DNA from: Hymenobacter sp. 15J16-1T3B
GTDB lineage: Bacteria > Bacteroidota > Bacteroidia > Cytophagales > Hymenobacteraceae
Assembly (NCBI RefSeq): GCF_020711235.1
Contig: NZ_JAJFAV010000013.1
Location: 121,977 to 185,976 of the forward strand
DNA length: 64,000 bases
Direction of reading: 5' to 3'
Below the pieces are notes generated by a model. It searched no databases. It saw only the letters and a list, made by a program, of their open reading frames with translations, and had not been told where the DNA came from. Shown in pieces: positions 16,440 through 25,045 of the stretch (the stretch's first letter is position 1; each line of letters starts with the position of its first letter). The position numbers were made by a program, and so were the translations under genes.

Positions 16440-18962
16440 ATGAAGCTCGTCTACATCTGGTGTCTGGTGCTGGTGCTGAGTCCGGCTTGGGCGCAGCAGC
16501 GCCAAGCGGTGCTGTGGCGCACACCCGCAGTCAACCCTCCCCTTCCCGCCACGCTGCGCACCGCCCGCCCTGTGCTGGCCGATGCGGCGCAGCTACAGGC
16601 CGTGCTGGCCGCCGCGCCCACCGAAGACCGCGCCGCTGCCGGTCCGTTGCTGCCCGTGCCGCAGCCCAACGGCAGCACGGAGTATTTCCGGGTGTGGCAA
16701 ACCCCGGTGCTGGCGCCGGCCCTGGCGGCCCGCTACCCCGATATCCGCACCTACGCCGGGCAGAGCGTGAGCAACCCCAGCGTGACGGCCCGCTTCGACC
16801 TGACGCCGCTGGGCTTCCACGCCCAAGTCATCGGCGGGGCGCAGGGGCGCTACTTCGTCGACCCGGTGCCGGGCACGCCGGACGCCTACCGCAGCTTTGC
16901 CGCCGCCGACCGGCGGGCGCCTGCGCCCTGGGGCTGCCAGACGGTGGCCCCGCCGGCTGGCTCGGCCCCGGCCGCGGCCCGCACCACTGCCGCGGCTTAC
17001 GGCGCGCAGCTGCGCACCTACCGCCTGGCATTGGGCTGCACCGGCGAGTACGCGGCGGCCGTCACCACCGCCGCGGGCGCGGCGCTGACGAAGGGCAACG
17101 TGCTGGCGGCCATGACCACGGCCATTAACCGCATCACCGGCGTCTACGAGCAGGAGCTAGCCATCCGGCTGCAGCTGATTGCCGGAACCGACGCGGTTAT
17201 CTACCTGGACGGCAACGCCGACCCGTACACCAACAGCAACATCAGCATGATGTACAACGAGAACCGCACGGTGATGAACGGCGCCTTCGACCCCGATGCC
17301 TACGACATCGGGCACGTCTTCGGCACCACCGGCGGGGGCGTGGCGGGCGTGGGCATCGTGTGCCAAACCAGCACGGGCAGCGGCATGCCCCGCCACAACA
17401 AGGCCCGCGGCGTAACGGGCATCGGCAGCCCGGTAGGCGACGCGTTCTACGTGGATTACGTGGCGCACGAAATGGGCCACCAGTTCGGAGCCAACCACAC
17501 CTTCGACAGCGTGACCGATGCGTGCAGCGGCACGCGCAACGCTGCCACGGCCGTGGAGCCGGGCTCGGGCACCACCATTATGGGCTACGCCGGCATTTGC
17601 GGGGCCGACAATTTGCAGCCGCACTCCGACGCCTTTTTCCACGGCATCAGCCAGGATGAAATCCTCGCGTTTTTGGCAGCCGGCGGCGCCTGCCGGGCCG
17701 GCGTGGCCAACGGCAACGCGCTGCCGACCGCCGATGCCGGACCCGATTACTCCATTCCACAGGGCACGCCCTTCATGCTTACCGGCACGGGCACCGACGC
17801 CGACGCGGGCACCACGCTCACGTACAGTTGGGAGCAGATGGATACCGGCGGCAACGGCGGCGCACCCGCGGCGGCGGGCACCAGCCCCTCGGCCCCGCAG
17901 TTTCGCTCGTTTGCGCCCAGCCTGAGCTCCAGCCGCACGTTTCCGCGCCTGACCAACCTACTCAACAACGAAGCTTCCTTCGGGGAAATTCTGCCGCTGG
18001 TCCCGCGCACGCTCAACTTCCGCCTGACCGTGCGCGACAACCGCCCCGGCGGGGGCGGCGTGGCCTCCGACGCCATGCTTATCACGGTGTCCGAATTGGG
18101 CCCGCTGGCCGTCAGCAGCCACAACGCGGCCACCACGTTTGCGCCGGCGGCCATGACCACCGTAACCTGGACCGTCAACAACACCGACCTGCCGCCCATC
18201 AGCGCCACGGCGGTGGACATTCTCTTCGCGGCTGACGGGCGCACCTACGACCGCGTCCTGGTCAGCAACACGCCCAACGACGGCACACAGCTGGTGCAGC
18301 TGCCCAACCTGCAAACCACCACCGGCCGCGTGATGGTGCGGGCCCGCGGCAACATCTTCTTCGACGTGAACAACGCCGACATCACCCTGAGCGGTCCGCT
18401 GCCCGTAACGCTGGCGGCGTTTGAGGCCCAACGCAAGGGCGACAACAGCATCCTGCTGACCTGGACCACGGCCCAGGAGCGCAACAACCGCGGGTTTGAG
18501 GTGCTGGCCCAACGCCCGGACGACCCCGCTTGGCGCAAAATGGCCTGGGTGGCGGGCGCCGGCCAGAGCGACGCGGCTCGGCACTACACCCAGCAGCTCG
18601 ACAACCTAACACCTGGCCGCTGGCACCTGCGCTTGGAGCAGGTTGATTTCGACGACACCCGCACCGCCAGCGAAATCCGCGCGGTGGACCTGCCCGTGCA
18701 GACGGCCGCGGCCAGTTGCTACCCCAACCCGGCGACCGAGCGGGCCACCGCGGCCCTGGTGCTGCCCCAGGCGGCCACGGCCACGCTCCGGCTGCGCGAC
18801 GTGCTGGGCCGCACCGCCCTGGCGTTGCCGGCCCGCCCGCTGCAGGCCGGCTGGCACCAGCTGCCGCTCGACCTGCGCGCCCTGCCCCCCGGCCTCTACA
18901 CCTGGCAGCTGGAGTTGAGCACCGGCCAAGTGCTGCGCGGCCGGCTGCAGGTGGCGCGGTAA
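16440..18962 (+). CDS. Reprolysin-like zinc metalloprotease with T9SS sorting domain
   Basis: An 840-residue secreted protein. The signal peptide is MKLVYIWCLVLVLSPAWAQQ. The propeptide-like part runs to about residue 170, and the catalytic domain (about 195-415) carries the zinc site HEMGHQFGANH with His343, Glu344, His347 and His353, which defines a metzincin of the reprolysin-like type. Beyond it lies a PKD-like or Ig-like part (DAGPDYSIPQGTPFMLTG, about 435-545), a further beta domain (about 555-655), and a T9SS C-terminal sorting domain (SCYPNPATERATAALVLP to GRLQVAR). It should be exported by the type IX system and digest external protein. An AT-rich 170-bp gap precedes it. Confidence 0.95.
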   Translation: MKLVYIWCLVLVLSPAWAQQRQAVLWRTPAVNPPLPATLRTARPVLADAAQLQAVLAAAPTEDRAAAGPLLPVPQPNGSTEYFRVWQTPVLAPALAARYPDIRTYAGQSVSNPSVTARFDLTPLGFHAQVIGGAQGRYFVDPVPGTPDAYRSFAAADRRAPAPWGCQTVAPPAGSAPAAARTTAAAYGAQLRTYRLALGCTGEYAAAVTTAAGAALTKGNVLAAMTTAINRITGVYEQELAIRLQLIAGTDAVIYLDGNADPYTNSNISMMYNENRTVMNGAFDPDAYDIGHVFGTTGGGVAGVGIVCQTSTGSGMPRHNKARGVTGIGSPVGDAFYVDYVAHEMGHQFGANHTFDSVTDACSGTRNAATAVEPGSGTTIMGYAGICGADNLQPHSDAFFHGISQDEILAFLAAGGACRAGVANGNALPTADAGPDYSIPQGTPFMLTGTGTDADAGTTLTYSWEQMDTGGNGGAPAAAGTSPSAPQFRSFAPSLSSSRTFPRLTNLLNNEASFGEILPLVPRTLNFRLTVRDNRPGGGGVASDAMLITVSELGPLAVSSHNAATTFAPAAMTTVTWTVNNTDLPPISATAVDILFAADGRTYDRVLVSNTPNDGTQLVQLPNLQTTTGRVMVRARGNIFFDVNNADITLSGPLPVTLAAFEAQRKGDNSILLTWTTAQERNNRGFEVLAQRPDDPAWRKMAWVAGAGQSDAARHYTQQLDNLTPGRWHLRLEQVDFDDTRTASEIRAVDLPVQTAAASCYPNPATERATAALVLPQAATATLRLRDVLGRTALALPARPLQAGWHQLPLDLRALPPGLYTWQLELSTGQVLRGRLQVAR

Positions 18963-18984
18963 CTTTGCTCTAGGCCCCGACGCA

Positions 18985-19021
18985 CGGCGGCCCGCCGGTC
19001 TGCTAGACCGGCGGGCCGCCG
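18985..19021. terminator. 17-bp perfect hairpin between convergent genes
   Basis: Arms 18985-19001 and 19005-19021 pair perfectly around a 3-nt loop, followed by TTGGTGTTT. It separates the protease gene from the convergent retropepsin-like gene. Confidence 0.85.
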
Positions 19022-19055
19022 TTGGTGTTTGCGCAACGGGGTTCTGTCGCCGGCC

Positions 19056-20339
19056 TCACAGCTGGCGCCGCAGGGTCATGTTGGTCACGAACAAGTCGCC
19101 GTCGGCGCGGCGCACGAAGACGAGAAGGCGGCGGCCGTCGGCGGAGTGCAGCAGGCGCGTCACCTGCGTCAGCGACATGTTGGCCACGGGCTGCAGGTTG
19201 ATGGAAATTAGTTCGTCCTGGGGCAGCAAGTTGGCTATGGCCGCCGGCGAGCCAGGCTCCACGCGTTGAATGATGTAGCGCCGGTACTGCGGCCCGCCGG
19301 CCAGCAGCTCCAGCCCGCACATATCGTGTTCGAACGGGTCGCGAAACAGGGCGTTGGGCCGCAGCCACAGCCGGTTGTGCGGGTAATCAATGACCACGGA
19401 GAAGCGCTTGAGCAGCTCGAAGCCGATGTTGCCGTTGCGGACCACGCCCACCCGCGCCCGCACGGCGGCATCGTCGGGAAACGAAGCCACCAACGAGCGG
19501 ATGTGGTAGCGCCCTAACTGCAGGGCCTTTACGCGGCCCAGGTAGCCGCTCACGTCGCCGCTCAGGCCGCGCCCCAGGTAGGAGCGCAGCCGCTGCGCCG
19601 GCAGGGTCAGGCGCTGGTCGGAGCCCACTTCCAGCGAGAGGGCATGCCCGGCGCCGGTGTCGAGAATGAGGCGCAGCGGCAGCTGCACCGAGTCGTTGAG
19701 CACCACGTCGGTGGTGATGTAGGACCGGTCGCCCTCGATTTCCAGGGGCAGCTCCACCCAGCTGCGGCCACTCGGCGGGCGAAACGCGTCGGGGCGGTGC
19801 AGGGTCAGCACCTGTTTTTCGGCCTCCACGGTCACGGCGAAGCTGCGAAACACATCAGCCCCGAGGATGCCGTGGATGGGCCGCCCCACGTAGCCCGATA
19901 GGTCTAGAATGTCGTCGGAAAGCAGCAGCAAAGAGAGGTTTTGCGCCGCGGCCAATTTTTTGTCGCCCAACTCCACGCGCACGCTGTCGGTCACGAAGGC
20001 CACCAGGGGCGCTTCCTCGCCTACGCCGGCTACGAGGTACTGCTGGCCCAGGCGCAGGTTCAGCGAGTCGCGCAGGCCGGAGTCGGTGATGATGGACTTG
20101 CCGACCCCAGTGTCGAGAATGAAGTAGTACGGCCCGCGGCCGTTGAGGCGCACCGGCAGCACAATCAGGTTGCGCTGCAGCTCAAAGTTCAGAACGGCTT
20201 GGCGGGCGCGGGGACGGCGCAGCTGGAATGCGGACGGCTGCCCCAGCGCATCCGGCAGGCCCAGCAGCAACCAGCACAAGCCCAGCAACAGCCCCGCGCG
20301 GCGGTGCCACAAGTGGAAAAATGACCAAGGCGCGGCCAT
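19056..20339 (-). CDS. Retropepsin-like aspartic protease with PDZ domain
   Basis: A 427-residue envelope protein. The start is ATG 20337-20339 (MAAPWSFFHLWHRRAG); a hydrophobic segment at residues 15-30 is a signal peptide or anchor. Two retropepsin-like aspartyl protease halves each have a D-T-G active-site motif: FILDTGVGKS with Asp76 and LILDTGAGHA with Asp227. The C-terminus (about 340-427) is a PDZ domain (YIIQRVEPGSPAAIANLLPQ, DELISINLQPV, VFVRRADG). Bacterial proteins with this architecture are usually predicted periplasmic proteases; substrates are not known. The gene lies 76 nt downstream of menC on the same strand. Confidence 0.9.
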   Translation of the reverse strand: MAAPWSFFHLWHRRAGLLLGLCWLLLGLPDALGQPSAFQLRRPRARQAVLNFELQRNLIVLPVRLNGRGPYYFILDTGVGKSIITDSGLRDSLNLRLGQQYLVAGVGEEAPLVAFVTDSVRVELGDKKLAAAQNLSLLLLSDDILDLSGYVGRPIHGILGADVFRSFAVTVEAEKQVLTLHRPDAFRPPSGRSWVELPLEIEGDRSYITTDVVLNDSVQLPLRLILDTGAGHALSLEVGSDQRLTLPAQRLRSYLGRGLSGDVSGYLGRVKALQLGRYHIRSLVASFPDDAAVRARVGVVRNGNIGFELLKRFSVVIDYPHNRLWLRPNALFRDPFEHDMCGLELLAGGPQYRRYIIQRVEPGSPAAIANLLPQDELISINLQPVANMSLTQVTRLLHSADGRRLLVFVRRADGDLFVTNMTLRRQL

Positions 20340-20415
20340 GAGGTGCAACGGGCGGGAAAGGATGGGAGTATCGAGGGAATAAGATACTAAATCTTCCGCC
20401 CGTTTGCCAGAGTTC

Positions 20416-21489
20416 TTAGCCGGGCAGCTCCCAAGTGCCGCCGGCCTGATAGTGCAGCTGCCCGCCACTCACGTGCAGAGGCGAGGCTAAGTTGTTGTGG
20501 TACAGCTGCCCCGTGCCGAGACCCTGGGCCATGTCGCCAATGGAAAATTCGGCGGTAAACTGCCCGATGGCGTTCAGCCCCACGTTGGATTCTAGGGCCG
20601 ACGTCAGCCACCAGCCCAGGTGGCGCGCCTCGGCCAAGGCTATCCAGCGGCGCGTGGCGGCCAGCCCACCCAGCAGCGTGGGCTTGAGCACCACGTAAGC
20701 CGGGCGCACCGCGTCGAGCAGCTCGGCCTGCCGCGCCGGCTCGGTTACCCCGATCAGCTCCTCGTCGAGGGCTACGGGCACGGGCGACGTGCGGCACAAC
20801 TCGGTCAGCGCCGCCCACTGCCCGGCCCGGATGGGCTGCTCGATGGAGTGCAGTCCGAACTCGGCCAGCTGCGCCAGCCGCGCCGGGGCCTCGGCCGGGG
20901 CAAAAGCGCCGTTGGCATCCACGCGCAGCACCAGCTCGGTGGGGCCCGCCACGGCGCGGATGTCGCGCAGCAGCTGCAGCTCGGCCGCGAAATCGATGCC
21001 GCCGATTTTCATTTTCAGGCAGCGGTAGCCCTCCGTCAGCTTCTTGCGGATCTGCGCCTGCATAAAGTCCGCGTCGCCCATCCACACCAGCCCGTTGATG
21101 GGCAGGCCGGCCTCGCCGCGGCTGAAGGCGTTGTCGAACAGCTGCCGCCGCCCGCCCGCCCGCCAGTCGAGCAGGGCCGTTTCGAGGCCGAAGCGCAAGG
21201 CGGGCCACTCGGGCTCCACCAGCGCCGGCACCACGGCGGGGTCAGCTTCGGCGTACCGGCGGGCGTTGAAGTCGGCGCAGAGCTGCTGCAGGCGGGCTTC
21301 GAAATCGGGCCGGTCATCCGGGCTCAGGCCGGCCAGCGGGGCGGCTTCGCCGAGGCCCAACTGGCCGGGGCGGGCGGCGTCGGTGAGCTGCAGGTACCAG
21401 GCTACGTGCTCGGTGAGGGCCCCGCGCGAGGTGCGGGCCGGAAAGTTGAAGCGCAGGGGGCGGCGGACGTAGTGCAGGCGCAGGGCCAT
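20416..21489 (-). CDS. menC: o-Succinylbenzoate synthase (enolase superfamily)
   Basis: A 357-residue cytoplasmic enzyme of the enolase superfamily. The start is ATG 21487-21489 (MALRLHYVRRPLRF). Active-site landmarks: the KxK pair in LKMKIGG, metal ligands in RVDANGAF (Asp), IEQPI (Glu) and ALDEELIG (Asp/Glu), and the second Lys in YVVLKPTLLGG. This layout is that of o-succinylbenzoate synthase, which dehydrates SHCHC in menaquinone synthesis, the only respiratory quinone in Bacteroidota. Close relatives include dipeptide epimerases and N-acylamino acid racemases, so the assignment is by best fit. No other men gene is beside it. Confidence 0.88.
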   Translation of the reverse strand: MALRLHYVRRPLRFNFPARTSRGALTEHVAWYLQLTDAARPGQLGLGEAAPLAGLSPDDRPDFEARLQQLCADFNARRYAEADPAVVPALVEPEWPALRFGLETALLDWRAGGRRQLFDNAFSRGEAGLPINGLVWMGDADFMQAQIRKKLTEGYRCLKMKIGGIDFAAELQLLRDIRAVAGPTELVLRVDANGAFAPAEAPARLAQLAEFGLHSIEQPIRAGQWAALTELCRTSPVPVALDEELIGVTEPARQAELLDAVRPAYVVLKPTLLGGLAATRRWIALAEARHLGWWLTSALESNVGLNAIGQFTAEFSIGDMAQGLGTGQLYHNNLASPLHVSGGQLHYQAGGTWELPG

Positions 21490-21588
21490 AAGCAGACAGA
21501 TGCGGGTGAGCGGGGCCAAAAGTAAGCGCCGCGCGCCGCTGGCCCGTACGGGCCCGGCGCGCGGCGCATCCAGGGGCGGCGGTGGGCT

Positions 21589-21825
21589 TTAGTCCTGCAC
21601 CGGGCCGGTGCTGGCTTCGGGGCTGCGGCCGATGGGCGAGCCGAGGCTTTCCTCGGAAATGTCCAGCGGTTCGCCGCGCTGCTTTTTCTCGCGCTCCAGC
21701 GCGTCCACCAGGGCGTCGTCGACGCGGCTGCTCATGCCGCTGCTGCTCTGGCTGCCGGGCTCGTTGGCGCGGTTGATTTCGGCGTCGGGCCGGGGTTGGT
21801 CGGCTTGATTCGGGTGCTCGGTCAT
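21589..21825 (-). CDS. Small disordered hydrophilic protein
   Basis: A 78-residue protein starting at ATG 21823-21825 (MTEHPNQADQPRPD). It is rich in Ser, Glu, Asp, Pro and Gln with almost no hydrophobic core (for example NRANEPGSQSSSGMSS; one amphipathic helix at DDALVDALEREKKQRGE). It is likely disordered in solution. Together with the next gene it forms a pair of similar character on the same strand. Proteins of this type are often stress-related in Bacteroidota, but I cannot assign a role. Confidence 0.65.
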   Translation of the reverse strand: MTEHPNQADQPRPDAEINRANEPGSQSSSGMSSRVDDALVDALEREKKQRGEPLDISEESLGSPIGRSPEASTGPVQD

Positions 21826-21896
21826 GGCGGCAAAAGGGTTTGGGTGAGAGGAAGTGGAACTTGCCCCGCATACGCCAAAGGCGGGGGGCTCGGTTG

Positions 21897-21932
21897 CAAA
21901 ACCGCCCCGGCTTGCGCGGCAAACCGGGGCGG
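21897..21932 (-). terminator. Hairpin between the two small hydrophilic protein genes
   Basis: A 9-bp stem, CCGCCCCGG (21902-21910) with CCGGGGCGG (21924-21932); read on the minus strand it is followed by TTTT (21898-21901). It would terminate the transcript of the gene at 21977. Confidence 0.7.
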
Positions 21933-21976
21933 CAAGCGCCATTACAATCAGCGCGTTGTCATCTACCAGCTACTCG

Positions 21977-22258
21977 TTATTCGTCGCTGGCGTCGGACTG
22001 CACGCGGCTTTCCCCGCGCTTGTCGGTGGGCGCCGTGCCCATGCCCTTGGCCTGGTCGCGGTTCAGGGCGGCGGTGCTGCTGTCTTCGGCTTCGTGGCGC
22101 TGGCTCGGAATGCCCGACACCCCGCTGTGCACCGAGCGGTTGCCCTCGATGGAACCCGCGTGCTGGGCTTTTTCCGAGGACTGGTCGCTGCGCTGGTTGC
22201 CTTGGTTCTGGGAGGCGTTCGGGTCGTTCTGGCTGCGTTGGCTTTGCTGATTCGACAT
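21977..22258 (-). CDS. Small disordered Gln/Ser/Asn-rich protein
   Basis: A 93-residue protein starting at ATG 22256-22258 (MSNQQSQRSQNDPNASQN). The composition is dominated by Ser, Gln, Asn, Asp and Arg, with no hydrophobic segment, no cysteine and no signal peptide. The C-terminus is acidic and includes DKRGESRVQSDASDE. It resembles dehydrin-like or KGG-type stress proteins in composition only. It shares character with the next small gene downstream, from which a hairpin separates it, and is divergent from egtB with 258 bp between starts. Confidence 0.65.
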   Translation of the reverse strand: MSNQQSQRSQNDPNASQNQGNQRSDQSSEKAQHAGSIEGNRSVHSGVSGIPSQRHEAEDSSTAALNRDQAKGMGTAPTDKRGESRVQSDASDE

Positions 22259-22516
22259 GGGTGAAAACGGGTTTAGGTGAGGGGAATGCGTCGCCGCCCG
22301 GAGGGCCAATGGCCGCGGGCGGCGGCAGGCGGCTTGCTGGGTTTACGCCCCCCGGGCGCCGCGGTTTGCGTAGCCAGTCGATTTTTAGCGCTGATTTGCG
22401 CAAGCTCAACCATATTACCGCTCAGTTATTTAATCAGAATTTCTGCCCGGCGGCCTAGCCAAAGTTGCCGCTCGGCGGTTAATTCCCGTACCTACCCGTT
22501 CCAGTCCCTGCCGCCT

Positions 22517-23845
22517 ATGTCTTCCCCTGCTGTGCTGGCCCCCGCGCCCGCCGCGGCTCCGGCCGCCGCTACTTTCGCCGCCCGCTTCGCCGCCGTGCGC
22601 GCCCAGACCGAAGCGCTTTGTCGCCCGCTGCTGCCCGAGGATACCGTGGTGCAGCCCGTCATCGACGTGAGCCCGCCCAAGTGGCACCTGGCCCACACGA
22701 CTTGGTTTTTCGAAACCTTCATGCTGCAGGCCCACCTGCCGGGCTACGAGCTGTTTCACCCGCAGTACGCCTACCTCTTCAACTCCTACTACAACTCGCT
22801 CGGCTCGCGCGTGAACCGGGCCGACCGCGGCACCCTCTCGCGCCCGGCCTTGGCCGACGTGTACCGCTACCGCGCCTACGTGGACGAGCACATGCAGCGC
22901 CTGCTGGCTTCGGCCGAAGCGGAGGCGCCGTTTGCCGAGGTGCTGGAGCTGGGCCTGCAACACGAGCAGCAGCACCAGGAGCTGCTGGTCACCGACATCA
23001 AGTACATCCTGAGCACCAACCCGCTGGCCCCTTCCTACTTCGGCCCCGAGCAAGCCGCGCCGCAGCCCCGGCCCGCCCTGCCGCCGGCCAGCTGGCTGCC
23101 GGTGCCCGGGGGCGTGGCGCCCGTAGGCTTTCAGCCCGACGCGGGGGATGCGCCCGGCTTCTGCTTCGACAACGAGCTGCCGGTGCACCAAACCTACGTG
23201 GCGCCCTTCGAGCTGCAAAACCGCCTCGTGACCAACGCCGAGTACCTCGCCTTCGTGGAGGCCGGTGGCTACCAGGACTTCCGCTACTGGCTGGGGGAAG
23301 GCTGGGAGCTGGTGCAGACGGCCGGCTGGCAGGCGCCCCTGTACTGGGTGCGCCCCGCGGCCCCGGGCGCGGCCTGGCAACGCTTTACCCACCACGGCCT
23401 GCAGCCCCTCGACCCGGCCGCGCCCGTCACGCACCTGAGCTTTTACGAAGCCGACGCCTACGCCCACTGGGCCGGCGCCCGCCTGCCCACCGAGCAGGAA
23501 TGGGAGGTGGCCGCCCGCCACTTCGGGGCCGAAGCCAGCGGCGGCAACTTCGTGGAAAGCCGCCGCTACGACCCCGCCCCGCTGCCCGCCGACGCCGACC
23601 CCGCCCGCTGCCACCAGCTGCTCGGCGACTGTTGGGAGTGGACGTACTCGGCCTACCACCCCTACCCCGGCTACCAGAAAGCGGCCGGCGCCCTGGGCGA
23701 GTACAACGGCAAGTTTATGGTGAACCAGCTGGTGCTGCGCGGGGGCTCCTGCGCCACGCCCGCCAGCCACATCCGCCTGAGCTACCGCAACTTCTTCCAC
23801 GCCGACAAGCGCTGGCAGTTTACCGGCATCCGCCTGGCGCGGTAG
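22517..23845 (+). CDS. egtB: Ergothioneine biosynthesis protein EgtB (sulfoxide synthase)
   Basis: A 442-residue non-haem iron enzyme that joins trimethylhistidine (hercynine) to a thiol donor in ergothioneine synthesis. Start is ATG 22517 (MSSPAVLAPAPAA), with the first 15 residues Ala/Pro-rich. The N-terminal DinB-like helical domain holds the iron ligands: WHLAHTTWFFE (His57, His60) and QHEQQHQELL (His149, His153). The C-terminal half is a formylglycine-generating-enzyme-type domain (VTNAEYLAFVEAGGY, LPTEQEWEVAARHFG, GDCWEWTYSAY, VLRGGSCATPASHIR, RWQFTGIRLAR). Which thiol it uses (cysteine or gamma-glutamylcysteine) cannot be told here. It lies 71 nt before egtD on the same strand. Confidence 0.93.
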   Translation: MSSPAVLAPAPAAAPAAATFAARFAAVRAQTEALCRPLLPEDTVVQPVIDVSPPKWHLAHTTWFFETFMLQAHLPGYELFHPQYAYLFNSYYNSLGSRVNRADRGTLSRPALADVYRYRAYVDEHMQRLLASAEAEAPFAEVLELGLQHEQQHQELLVTDIKYILSTNPLAPSYFGPEQAAPQPRPALPPASWLPVPGGVAPVGFQPDAGDAPGFCFDNELPVHQTYVAPFELQNRLVTNAEYLAFVEAGGYQDFRYWLGEGWELVQTAGWQAPLYWVRPAAPGAAWQRFTHHGLQPLDPAAPVTHLSFYEADAYAHWAGARLPTEQEWEVAARHFGAEASGGNFVESRRYDPAPLPADADPARCHQLLGDCWEWTYSAYHPYPGYQKAAGALGEYNGKFMVNQLVLRGGSCATPASHIRLSYRNFFHADKRWQFTGIRLAR

Positions 23846-23916
23846 GTTTTTCGTTGTTTGCCTTTCGTTTTTCGACGCTGGTTTCTCCCACCGGCCCCGA
23901 CATTCTTTCTTGCCCA

Positions 23917-24960
23917 ATGGCTCTTTCCCTACCCGACCAACCCACTGCCTCGCTTTCCGAACTTTCCACCGGCTCGGCCCCGTCGGACCCGAACAACGAC
24001 CTACGCCCTACCAACGCCGAACTGGCCGCGCACGTGCTGGCCGGCCTGACGCGGCAGCCGCGCGCCCTCTCGTCCATGTATTTCTACGACGCGGTGGGCA
24101 GTGAGCTGTTCCAGCAGATCATGGCCTTGCCGGAATATTACCCCACGCGCACCGAATTTGCGCTGCTGACCCGGCACCGCGCCGCCATTGCCGCCGCCCT
24201 CACTTCCGCCGACGGGCAGCCGCTACACCTGCTGGAACTGGGCGCCGGCGACGGGCTCAAAACCAAAATTCTGCTGCGTGAGCTGCTGGCAGCCGGCACC
24301 GATTTCGCCTACGCCCCGGTCGATATTTCGCCGACGGCTCTGGAGGGGCTGGCCACTAGCCTGCGCGCCGAGCTGCCCGCGCTGCGCGTGGAGCCGCTGG
24401 TGGCCGAGTACACCGCCGCCCTGGCCGGCTTGCGCGGGCAGCCGGGCCGTAAGGCCGTGCTTTTTCTGGGCTCCAACATCGGCAACTTCCTGCCCGAAGC
24501 CCGGCAGCAGTTTCTCGCGGCCCTGGCCGCCCAGCTCGGGCCCGATGACCGCCTGCTCGTCGGCTTCGACCTGCGCAAGGACCCGCGTCAGATCCGGGCG
24601 GCCTACGACGACGCGCAAGGCGTCACGGCGGCCTTCAACCTGAACCTGCTCACCCGCCTCAACCGCGAGCTGCAGGCCGATTTTGACCTCGCGGCCTGGG
24701 AACATTTCGCCGATTACGACCCGCTGACCGGGGCCATGCGCTCTTTCCTGGTCAGCCGCCAAGCCCAGCACGTGCGCATCGGGGCGCTGGAGCGCACGTT
24801 TACGTTCGAGGCCTGGGAAGCCATTCACACCGAAAACTCCTACAAGTTTACCCTGCCGCAAATCGAGGCCCTGGCCGCCGACGCGGGCCTGCGGGTACTC
24901 ACCGCTTTCCAGGACGAGCAGCAGTGGTTTGCCGACGTGCTGCTGGCCCCGCTACGCTGA
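23917..24960 (+). CDS. egtD: L-histidine N-alpha-methyltransferase EgtD
   Basis: A 347-residue SAM-dependent methyltransferase that trimethylates histidine to hercynine, the substrate of EgtB. Start is ATG 23917 (MALSLPDQPTASL). The signatures are TRQPRALSSMYFYDAVGSELF, the SAM-binding LLELGAGDGLKTK, VLFLGSNIGNF and VGFDLRKDP, then FNLNLLTRLNRELQADFD, with IHTENSYKF near the C-terminus. The length is slightly above the usual 320 or so because of a 25-residue N-terminal extension, whose start might be a little downstream. It forms a two-gene unit with egtB. No EgtA or EgtC is nearby, as in many bacteria outside the Actinomycetota. Confidence 0.93.
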   Translation: MALSLPDQPTASLSELSTGSAPSDPNNDLRPTNAELAAHVLAGLTRQPRALSSMYFYDAVGSELFQQIMALPEYYPTRTEFALLTRHRAAIAAALTSADGQPLHLLELGAGDGLKTKILLRELLAAGTDFAYAPVDISPTALEGLATSLRAELPALRVEPLVAEYTAALAGLRGQPGRKAVLFLGSNIGNFLPEARQQFLAALAAQLGPDDRLLVGFDLRKDPRQIRAAYDDAQGVTAAFNLNLLTRLNRELQADFDLAAWEHFADYDPLTGAMRSFLVSRQAQHVRIGALERTFTFEAWEAIHTENSYKFTLPQIEALAADAGLRVLTAFQDEQQWFADVLLAPLR

Positions 24961-24965
24961 AGCGG

Positions 24966-25003
24966 CCCCGGCGCCGGCGGCTTCGGACCGAAGCGCCGGC
25001 CCC
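24966..25003. terminator. GC-rich hairpin between egtD and a convergent lipoprotein gene
   Basis: GGCGCCGGCGGCTTCGG pairs with CCGAAGCGCCGGCCCC with one bulge. There is a weak T-run on the plus-strand side at 25015. Confidence 0.55.
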
Positions 25004-25045
25004 AGGACCGCCCGTTTTACCTTGAGGTGTGTCGTTGCGCGTGAC

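Noticed and set aside
22618..24960. A 780-residue frame reading from egtB into egtD
   Set aside because: The egtB part is in the wrong frame; the true start of egtD is at 23917. I do not see an EgtB-EgtD fusion.
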